NCBI GenBank assembly: GCA_002005505.1
Contig: MVGU01000871.1
Coordinates: 287,501-303,704, forward strand
Source of the DNA: Botryococcus braunii
Lineage: Eukaryota > Chlorophyta > Trebouxiophyceae
DNA length: 16,204 bases
Direction: 5' to 3'
Below the pieces are notes generated by a model. The model was not told the DNA's origin. It made no database searches and saw only the letters and a program-made list of their open reading frames with translations. The position numbers and the translations under genes were made by a program. Below, piece after piece: positions 1 to 7,393 of this stretch; within the stretch, counting starts at the first letter, position 1; every line of letters begins with the position of its first letter.

Positions 1-70
1 GGTTACACAATACCTACCCTACATAACCGCCATGCTTGCTAGATGTGCAAAACTCGGGCACGCATTTCTC

Positions 71-142
71 AGTTACCTGACCCGTCAATGCGCGTACCTG
101 TCATGATCATGACCGGTACGAGGATTGGCAGGTCAGGTAACT
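71..142. repeat. 72-bp near-perfect palindrome
   Basis: Outer arms AGTTACCTGACC (71-82) and GGTCAGGTAACT (131-142) are exact reverse complements. The middle (93-120) is CGTACC, then the self-complementary TCATGATCATGA (101-112), then GGTACG. The 10-bp stretches between arms and core pair at 6 of 10 positions. By my count 31 of 36 base pairs match and there is no loop, with the centre at 106/107. It could extrude as a cruciform or mark the end of a fold-back or terminal-hairpin element. I see no gene attached to it. Confidence 0.8.
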
Positions 143-852
143 ATCAGGACAGCCTGATCTGGCAACAAACTCATGGGACGCATCCACTGCAGACGGTGTC
201 TTCACAATTCGCCCAGATCTAGATGCCGTGTCCAGACGGGGGTCCCCACATGGGGGATACGTGGCCTTGCGGGTACGATATGCTCCACTTCTTATTCTTA
301 ATCCGGAAGGGGGTGGGTGAGGAGGATGAAGAGGAGGCGGATGATTACGCTGGCACTTCCTGCTAATGTGCGGAGCGATTTCGACGTTGCTTAGGGTGAG
401 GAGGGAAAGTGTTTGATTAGTATGGGACAAGAGACTTCCGTTGAGGTTCGCGACTGCCCTTACTCGCTACAACCGACTATACATACCTCACTCGCTCGCA
501 GCCACGCAAGTTACCCTCTGAGGAACAACCATCTACGTATGCTGTACCCCAATGTGATGCAAAAGCCCCTCGAAGGAACATTGAAATAAGCTTTTTCGAT
601 GGCAGCAACATCCAACACGGCCGGGCCTGCAGCAGGCACCGTTGTGTGTAGAACCTAGGCAGCGCAATCGTGAAGAGCCACGTGAAACTTCTTGTAAGCC
701 CGTCATATCGTAGAATAGGGAAGACCCAAGCGGGTGTCGTCTTACGTGACTCCTGATCCTCCGGTAAAGCTGTTTGGGAAGCTTCACCAAGATTTGGAGA
801 TCCCTATACTACGATTGCAAGAAAGTAACTGGCCCCTCAGGGACTCGTGCAC
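143..852. other. No supported gene
   Basis: Open frames here are short, lack recognisable motifs and have biased composition, for example a proline-rich minus-strand frame at 107-430. I see no tRNA, promoter or clear repeat. Confidence 0.5.
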
Positions 853-1050
853 GGCAAAAAGACCCACCTTGGGACCTTTTGGAGTATTGCCAGGCAAAAA
901 GACCCACCTTGGACCACGTGGACTTTTACAAGGCAAAAAGACCCACCTTGGACCACGTGGACTTTTACAAGGCGAAAGGACCCACCTTGAGACCCTCGTG
1001 GGATTGGCAAGGCCAGAAAACTCACCTTGGGACCTCTTGCAGTCTTGCCA
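853..1050. repeat. 39-40 bp minisatellite, five units
   Basis: Units start at 853, 893, 932, 971 and 1011. Each begins GGCaAAAAGACCCACCTTGG or a close variant. Units 2 and 3 (893-931, 932-970) are identical 39-mers. Units 1, 4 and 5 are 40 bp and diverged, and a degenerate sixth begins at 1051. The 39/40 alternation breaks any reading frame, so the overlapping open frames are probably not coding. The head-to-tail units have no unique spacers. Confidence 0.85.
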
Positions 1051-1380
1051 CGCGAAAACCAAAGCGACCATACAGAGCTTCCGCGCCCGAGATGGTAGTC
1101 AGAAAGACCCTATCCTCCGGAGCAACACGTTGCAAAACCCTCTGTATAAGCTCCGACCCTATGCCCTGCCCTCTGCAAAACCCCGCTGTAAAGGTTCTTT
1201 ATAAAGCTCCCTGTTAGTAACGGGTCCACAATGGCACGGGCATGTGGAATGCAGTACATTACCCCACCCCGCATACCTGTACCATCGTGACATCCATGAT
1301 ACAGCAAATGCCTCGCTTTCTTTCTCTTACACCCAATTCCCCATCCTAACACAGTGCAGCATGGCATCTTCCCACAGCGC
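1051..1380. other. No supported gene
   Basis: Unique sequence between the minisatellite and the microsatellite. Two weakly similar stretches beginning GCAAAACCC (about 1132 and 1176) may be a degenerate repeat. No coding frame has recognisable content. Confidence 0.4.
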
Positions 1381-1740
<360 letters not shown>

Positions 1741-1741
<1 letters not shown>

Positions 1742-2144
1742 TGCGCGCGATCGCGTATCCCCACCCCCCTTTTCAAAGTCTCCAAGACGCCAGGTGCCAA
1801 ATGCAGTGGATGCTCCTGCCCGAGGCGCATAGCCGAACCCGTGCCCCAAACGTGTGAGAATCTGGAATGCCAATGACAAGAACCCAGGCTGCAAACCTTC
1901 GAGGGATCTGCGAGGCCGAATGCTGGAAAAACATGACTAGCTGTGCCAGAATTAGACTCTCCTTGGGCACAATGTGCCAGTCATTCTCATGGCACAGGCA
2001 AGAACATGAGAGCACGATATACCTCGCAAGGTATTCACGCCACAAGATATACCCCATTGTAGATATGTACACCTCACACATATACACCTCACAAAGACAT
2101 ATCTGAATCTAGCGGAACACATCTGAATCCCGCGCAATGCCCAC
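1741..2144. other. No resolved gene; possible intron or further exon of minus-strand GNAT fragment
   Basis: If the minus-strand exon at 2145-2338 belongs to a gene, its next exons would lie here. The minus strand has a 104-aa open frame (1773-2087), but I could not find the glycine-rich acetyl-CoA loop expected next in a GNAT protein. A-rich, CAC-containing stretches at about 2020-2100 look like degenerate simple repeats. Confidence 0.35.
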
Positions 2145-2338
2145 CTCATATCGGAGCGGACTATAAGCGTGCGGAGCGACCACATCAGCTGTTCTGGAAG
2201 CTTCTCCAGCTGGCAGCAGCCCACCACGCTCCCCTCTTCATCCTCCGCAATTTCAAATCTGCCTGGGTCCAGCCCAAGAGGGTTCATTCTGGGCAGGAAA
2301 ACCCTCATCCCATTCAAGTGCCGAACAAGGCACATGTG
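2145..2338 (-). pseudogene. Partial exon of a GNAT-family N-acetyltransferase
   Basis: The minus-strand frame reads a stretch typical of plant/cyanobacterial GNAT proteins: an N-terminal helix, then MNPLGLDPGRFEIAEDEE, then SVVGCCQLEKL, then LRTLIVRSDMR. In the family these are the helix before beta-2, the beta-2/beta-3 hairpin and beta-4 leading to the acetyl-CoA loop. The match stops where R/Q-x-x-G-x-G/A should follow. There the DNA reads ATGAG^GTGGGC, a possible 5' splice site that would place the loop in another exon. Upstream, GTACAG^CAC at 2339-2340 is a plausible 3' splice site in frame. No flanking exons were identified, so this could be one exon of a live gene, a captured fragment or a pseudogene. 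The family call rests on motif recognition only. Confidence 0.5.
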
Positions 2339-3184
2339 CTGTACAGCTAACGCTAACAGCATACCGACACAGGGTACTGCAGGAGTAAGCAAGTGCCCAG
2401 AACACCATCCGTTTCCTCGAATGATTCTGTGCATCCCAAACGGTTGAGGGGTCTTCCAGATTCATCAACAGCGTCCCCCGGCACTTCGCCTTTTTCGTTC
2501 AAAACCATGACATTGAAAGCCAGGATACAGGGTCTACACTCTTAACAAATATCCTGGTCTTCTTGGATAAGTGTGGAGCGAGGTAAGGCAATGAGCACCC
2601 TTTTATGGCTTCATTCAAAGCCTTGTCAAAGGACATTTGACTTAACGTCCTATTTGAAACCAAAACAGAGTGTCGAACACTGTGAAGGAGAGACTGCACT
2701 TGCAGAGGAGTGGAAATGGTGGCTAGCGGAATCACTTTTCTTCCCAGACGAATTTCCATATCAAAGATTCATCAGAAGATTTCCCCTGCCTCCATATAAG
2801 TGATGATACTCCCTTATATGCCGGGCCTTCCCTTACCGCCCCGCGCCCATGCGGTCTTGTCCTGCGCGATGGCATTCAACGGATGATATCGCTGCCTACT
2901 AGGAAATCCACCATGGGCCGCTTTGCACACGAGGACATTCCCTGAACTATTAACAAATCTGTCAACACAATTTGACAGGTATATCTGCAAGCAACCCACC
3001 TATGGCCCAATGGAGGTCTCCGCCTGCCGACTCCCAGCGAGTACCTGATACATAGGGCATTGCTCCAGCCCAAGTTCCCGTCTGAAATTGACACCCTTCT
3101 GTCCAAACTCAACATTCTATTCACTCATCTTACACGACTGGTTGACACAGGCCCAGTTATGGCACGATGTCGTTCCTCGCGAGC
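2339..3184. other. No supported gene
   Basis: Several 60-90 aa open frames exist on both strands (for example + 2573-2803 and - 2499-2759), but none shows a family motif or clear exon boundaries. Upstream GNAT exons could lie here on the minus strand; I could not place any. Confidence 0.4.
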
Positions 3185-3350
3185 GGTATCCCTCGGCCCA
3201 GGGATACTGGCGAGGGATATAGGGTTCGGGCTAGGGTTCGGGTCGCGACCCCCCGGGACCCCCCTCCCACCCCCCCCCCCGGGCAGACGTGGCAGGCCGA
3301 GAGGGGGTGGGAGGGGGGCCGGGCCACCCCTAAGACCCCCCCGAAAGCTC
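3185..3350. repeat. GC-rich tract with small hairpin and telomere-like TAGGGTT pair
   Basis: GTATCCCT and AGGGATAC (about 3187-3209) form a small hairpin. TAGGGTTCGGGCTAGGGTTC (about 3220-3239) holds two TAGGGTT words resembling plant-type telomere units but interrupted by CGGG. C-runs (about 3248-3282) and G-runs (about 3303-3320) follow. The long plus-strand proline/arginine frame across it is compositional. No function can be assigned. Confidence 0.55.
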
Positions 3351-3526
3351 CGTAACCACTTCAGCCCCCCGTATCAGCCGTATCTACCCTCTCGGTCCCC
3401 ACTGGGGGCTCCCTCCTCTCCGCCCGAGACCTCCTTCGGCCTCCTCTCCCCTCGCCATCCTTGGCGTTTGCCTCCCCCACGCCGGCGCGACGCCATATGT
3501 CTTCCCTTCAAGGAAATCCCTGGCCC

Positions 3527-3583
3527 GAGGGGGTGTTACTTGGCCCAAGGGGGGGGGGGGGGGGGGAGGGGGTGTTACTTGGC
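3527..3583. repeat. 18-nt G run flanked by an 18-bp direct repeat
   Basis: GAGGGGGTGTTACTTGGC occurs at 3527-3544 and again at 3566-3583. Between them is CCAA followed by an uninterrupted run of 18 G (3549-3566). This looks like an expanded G tract between duplicated words. Run length here is prone to sequencing error. Confidence 0.85.
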
Positions 3584-4258
3584 GGAACAGTAACTTGAGC
3601 CAACTAAGGCCTGTCGATGTGCCTCCAGATATCTGCCTTGCCAAATATAATGGTTGCTAGTCAGACAAGTGTGAGATTCCCATGTCAGTGCTTTACATAT
3701 GCAAGAACTTGTGCTTTAAATACTGCACAATTGTCTGGACCTTCCTTGTGGTGGAGCATCCACAGGCTTAAGCCCCATTGCATTGGTCACAATTTTTGGG
3801 GCTACTAGCAATCACTTTACACTAGAAGAGTAATAAGTTCCAATAATTATTGATGGCGTCTCTGCCTCTGCAGGACGACAGTGGGAGCGCTTTCCAAGAC
3901 AGACAGGCTGTCAACCAGGGTTGTGGAGATGGGCAGAGCGCCACTCAAGGACACTAGGTCCAATACGACTTATCTTTGCGGCTGCGTCATACACTACCGT
4001 GGGCTATGCGCCTGCATTTCGAATCACATTCTGGCCTGATGTGCCTTCTTTGAGAGTTGGGGCATCTTTGGGAGAATTGAAGCTCGCTCAGTGGTGATCG
4101 GGCTTCCTGGAGGCTCGGCTGTAGTGATGCTGTGTCCTAACTGAATGCTTTTAACAAAGAGTTAGAGGGTGGGCAGAGGGTGGGAAAGAGATCATGATGG
4201 GAACTGTGTGTAAAGCATATTAGGCACTGAACTTATCTACAGGATTGTGTGTGTGCGT
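3584..4258. other. No supported gene
   Basis: Unique-looking, moderately AT-richer sequence. No open frame has recognisable content and there is no clear repeat. Confidence 0.4.
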
Positions 4259-4260
4259 GG

Positions 4261-4357
<97 letters not shown>

Positions 4358-4376
4358 CGGGCGGGCGCGCGCGCGC
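4259..4376. repeat. (TG)n microsatellite with GGGC/GC tail
   Basis: About 90 bp of uninterrupted TG (about 4263-4354) followed by GGGCGGGCGGGCGCGCGCGCGC (about 4355-4376). This is the same TG-next-to-alternating-GC arrangement as at 1618-1740, in reversed order. Cysteine/valine frames across it are repeat translations. Confidence 0.95.
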
Positions 4377-4533
4377 TCTTTATGATTTTGATTTCATTAG
4401 ATCTGATCAATGCACAAGGTGTTACTGCAATGTCTTGAAGGTCCATGAACAACCATGCTTGGAACTCTTGACATGTTATTAGTGGCAACTGGCCAGTTGG
4501 TATTGGTACTGAGGTGCTTGCGCCCATGCATGG

Positions 4534-4703
4534 CGCCCCTTGGAATCATTCAGTGGGATGCTTGCAAGGGTATACCTGTAGGATAGTATAGGTATACCAA
4601 GCTGGGATATGTGTCGTACATCCTTGAACCAGACGAGAGCGCAGTCTTGTATCTTGAGAAGTAAGTTGCCACACAAGTGTGTAAGTCTGAGTCTTGCGGG
4701 TTA
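4534..4703. repeat. Duplicated block, copy A
   Basis: Runs from GCCCCTTGGAATCATTCA to GTCTTGCGGGTTA. It shares with copy B, in the same order, GGGATGCTTGCAAGGGT, TGTCGTACAT, TTGAACCAGACGAGA, GCAGTCTTGTATCTTGAGAA and TGCCACACA. Copy B begins 211 bp downstream. Copy A carries an extra TATACC...GGTATACC inverted segment (about 4571-4599). Confidence 0.85.
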
Positions 4704-4744
4704 GGATGGATCAGGCACATGGGCAGAGTAAGCTGCCCATGTAA

Positions 4745-4930
4745 GGCCCCTTGGACTCATTCATTGGGATGCTTGCAAGGGTGTAATTAGGATACGTGTC
4801 GTACATGTTTGAACCAGACGAGATAGCAGTCTTGTATCTTGAGAAGTTAGATGCCACACACTTGTGCTTGGAGAAGTTAGATGCCACACACTTGTGCTTG
4901 CAAGCGTGTAAGTCCCAGTCTTGCGGGTTA
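4745..4930. repeat. Duplicated block, copy B, with internal 30-bp duplication
   Basis: Second copy of the block at 4534-4703, diverged by substitutions and small indels. It contains an exact tandem 30-mer beginning GAGAAGTTAGATGCCACACA at 4841-4870 and 4871-4900. The internal copies are identical while A and B differ, so the 30-bp duplication is the more recent event. Confidence 0.85.
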
Positions 4931-5135
4931 AGATATACACATGCACATATGGGGTTTATAAGTACTGGAATCTGATGGTCCATGTAAAACAAGAGTTCTA
5001 TCTGAACATCGTGAGCTCGCTCGAGCTACCAATGTCATTCCAGACCCATTACTATCCGACCTGTACATTGCACTGCTATGTAACCGAATCGAATACATAT
5101 CGAATTCAGCCTCTATGCCCCATGAAATCCTCAAT

Positions 5136-5440
5136 CGAATCCGTATCGAATTCAGCCTGAATTCGCATTGTCAAGGATACAAGAGCGATGCGAATTCGAA
5201 TCGAATTCAGCCTGAATTCGCAATATCAAGAATCAAGAAGCGATGCCGAATTCGGCTCGAATTCAGCCTGAATTCGCAATATCAAGAATCAAGGAGCGAT
5301 GCCGAATTCGGTTCGAATTTGGTTAGAAAACGCGTGGAAGACGTGAGACCGGCAATTCGGATCGATTTCGAAGCGAATTCGGCATCCCGACACCAGGATG
5401 AATTCCGCATCGAATTCGCATCGAATTATAGTTGCAAAAT
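5136..5440. repeat. 56-bp satellite with CGAATTCAG-C-CTGAATTCG dyads
   Basis: Three head-to-tail units at 5136-5190, 5191-5246 and 5247-5302, then a partial unit from 5303 and degenerate GAATTCG words to about 5430. Each full unit contains CGAATTCAGCCTGAATTCG (the first unit has CGAATTCAGCCTGAATTCGC), a perfect dyad with one central unpaired base, followed by CA(A/T)T(A/G)TCAAG and a GCGATG word. Two EcoRI-type GAATTC sites fall in each dyad. The array ends just before the TIR element at 5447. Confidence 0.88.
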
Positions 5441-5446
5441 CTACTA

Positions 5447-6242
5447 GTCACCCATGACAAGAAGTCTTGTCACAGCGTTACTCACGCAAGTCTGGCCTGC
5501 AAAACCCCACTTGGCGCTTACAGCCCACAAGCTTCAAAATCAAGGTCCTACATGAGCAAGGCAAAACGTGGGTGGAAGCTAGGCCTACGAGACACAGCCC
5601 CTACACACGACCAACGCTTGTTTTCACACACACCAGTTGCACCAACAAGAGGACGTTCACCATATTTCTCAATTGTGGGCCCCGCAACTCGGCGTAGGGC
5701 CCAACAGCACCCCTTGAGGGTGCGTCCCCTCCCCTCTGCCCTTCCGCATTCACACGGGCCAGGCTTTCAACCCAGCCAAAACATTCAGAAATACCCCAAA
5801 ACAATCACGGATTGCTTGAAAATATTGCAGCAAAATGCTACCAAGGTGTCGGGCTCACGGCTTCCTTTCGGACCTTGGGCATGCAAAATTCCGTCCCTTC
5901 TCCGATGCTCTCCAAACTTCGCACCCCTTCTCCTTGCCACCACGGCCACCCACTGGTGTGCCTCTTGCAAAAAGAAAGCCCTGGGAACGCCCTCTAAAGC
6001 TCTTGCAATCAAAGCCCTTACCTCCCCGGGCTTCAAACGGCAAGTCCCACCTGCAACTTCAGGGCGGTACTGTACCATCTTTGTCGCGCAGGGCCCACTA
6101 GATTTTCTTTGTACTACGGCAACTTGCAGTACGCCTCACACGTGTACTGCCCATGGCCATCAAATCCCCTGATTAAATGTCTTAAAATGCCGATTTCTGC
6201 AGCCCAGATTTGCGCCTGACAAGATTTATTGTCATGGGTGAC
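5447..6242. mobile_element. 796-bp element with 26-bp terminal inverted repeats
   Basis: The left end (5447-5472) is GTCACCCATGACAA, gaagt, CTTGTCA. The right end (6217-6242) is TGACAAG, attta, TTGTCATGGGTGAC. They are inverted repeats matching at 24 of 26 positions, with the outer 14 exact. The left end also folds on itself (GACAAG/CTTGTC, 5455-5470). Size and structure suggest a non-autonomous DNA transposon or MITE-like element. I saw no convincing target-site duplication, so the superfamily is undetermined. The interior is C-rich with a 246-aa open frame that I do not recognise. There is no transposase motif. Confidence 0.65.
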
Positions 6243-6622
6243 GACTCAATCCAACCCTAGGTTTTCCACGTGGGAGGCGACTTACTTGAGGGTTTATTTT
6301 TTTGCATAATAGCACACCACATCTTGGCTTCCACTGGTGGAATTTGGAGTTCAAAGATTTCAAGGATGAGGAGTAGATATTTGAGAGGTTGGGACGGAAT
6401 TGCAGGGCGGAAGTGAGACTCTGCCTTTAGGCGCTAGAGACGGCGGCACATTGTATTGAAGCTCTTAAGAGGCAGGGCATGACCGCGGCAAGTGGTGCAC
6501 ACTGCTGATACATAGACTAGGCTGTGCATGTCTTTTACAGCCAGTCGGGGCCTGTGAGCTCAATTCGATCAATTTAATGGAGATGGGGAAGTTGGAAGAT
6601 CGGCGTCAGCCGGGTCGCCCCC
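6243..6622. other. No supported gene; flank of element 1
   Basis: Unique-looking sequence between the TIR element and the first LTR. I see no coding frame or repeat. Confidence 0.45.
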
Positions 6623-6826
6623 TGTTATAATTGTGACAGAACATTTTGGTGCCTTTCCCTCAGAAGAGTAATAGTGGCCAGATCAGCTTCAATGAATAAT
6701 AGGTGGCAGAACCTGGGAGTTTTGCCAGATCCCATCTAGACCAACTGTACGTTGTTTAGGAAGGATGAGGTAATCAGACACGGTTTGCTAGAAAGGATTT
6801 ATGACGCCGGCGTGCAAGGACGAGGC

Positions 6827-6974
6827 ACTTGATTGGGACATTAAAGGCACTTCGGGTGCTTATCTCTTGACTGTTGCCTATCAAGTCCTCATTCACATTC
6901 GGTCACTGCTTGTTCTCCTACACACAACAAGAGTACCGACGAGCTAATCACCCTTCGTGCCCGGGTCATACAGG
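6827..6974 (+). repeat. Intra-LTR duplicated block, copy 1 (element 1)
   Basis: 148 bp from ACTTGATTGGGACATTAAAG to GGGTCATACAGG, identical at every base to 7156-7303. It contains an inverted CCAAT word (ATTGG) and an AT-rich ATTAAAGG at the place where element 2 has TATAGCAG, so it may carry promoter signals. The last G plus the next base makes CAG|GTAAAC, a splice-donor-like sequence. Confidence 0.95.
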
Positions 6975-7155
6975 TAAACTGACGTTAAGAGACTGAAGCC
7001 TCATTGACAATGGGTTAGGAAAGGTCTAGGTAATATTGTTAAGTTGATGCTAAGGTTTTCCTCGTTGAACCCTGATAATGCAGACTATCGGTAGTTAAGT
7101 AGATGGAGTAGTTTGAATTACGGAGCGATGAGAGAAAGCAAGTAGCATTGTAATG

Positions 7156-7303
7156 ACTTGATTGGGACATTAAAGGCACTTCGGGTGCTTATCTCTTGAC
7201 TGTTGCCTATCAAGTCCTCATTCACATTCGGTCACTGCTTGTTCTCCTACACACAACAAGAGTACCGACGAGCTAATCACCCTTCGTGCCCGGGTCATAC
7301 AGG
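7156..7303 (+). repeat. Intra-LTR duplicated block, copy 2 (element 1)
   Basis: Exact second copy of 6827-6974, offset by 329 bp. Its 3' end contains GCTAATCAC, then a C/T-rich stretch, then ATACAG|GG, which resembles a branch site plus 3' splice site. After this copy the next base is G rather than T, so no GT donor is re-created. Confidence 0.95.
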
Positions 7304-7327
7304 GAACGCCGAACACAGAAGTTTACA

Positions 7328-7341
7328 GGTTATGGGCCCAC
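7328..7341 (+). promoter_or_regulatory. Primer-binding site, initiator tRNA-Met anticodon half
   Basis: GGTTATGGGCCCAC directly follows the LTR's terminal CA. It is the reverse complement of the initiator tRNA-Met anticodon stem-loop (GUGGGCCCAUAACC), not of a tRNA 3' end. Drosophila copia is known to prime from a cleaved half of tRNAiMet at an almost identical site. The C at position 14 fits a GUGGG stem (plant type) rather than the CUGGG of animals. Confidence 0.85.
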
Positions 7342-7393
7342 GGCTTTTCTGCTGAGGCATGAAAAATGTATGACTTGGGCAAAGTAGTCTGCG

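Larger units (their letters stand above)
6623..7327 (+). repeat. 5' LTR of element 1
   Basis: The right edge is fixed by TTTACA ending in CA, immediately before the primer-binding site at 7328. The left edge is inferred from TGTTATAATT, by alignment with the element 2 LTR through the shared GCCTTTCCCTCAGA word (here at 6651). A start at TGTGACAGAAC (6632) is also possible. The length is about 705 bp. The LTR contains a 148-bp block twice. The 3' LTR is outside the window, so the boundaries cannot be confirmed by self-comparison. Confidence 0.72.

Noticed and set aside
107..430. 107-aa minus-strand open frame
   Set aside because: It ends inside the palindrome, is proline-rich and has no motif; not supported as a gene.
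853..1050. CRISPR-like array of 39-40 bp repeats
   Set aside because: Units are contiguous with no unique spacers and the context is eukaryotic; it is a minisatellite.
3220..3240. Interstitial telomere
   Set aside because: Only two TAGGGTT words, interrupted by CGGG; too short to call.
3060..3593. 177-aa plus-strand open frame
   Set aside because: Most of it is Pro/Arg/Gly translation of GC-rich tracts; start and end are not supported.
5432..6172. 246-aa plus-strand open frame inside the TIR element
   Set aside because: No recognisable domain, C-rich biased composition and overlapping frames of similar quality; kept only as a note under the element.
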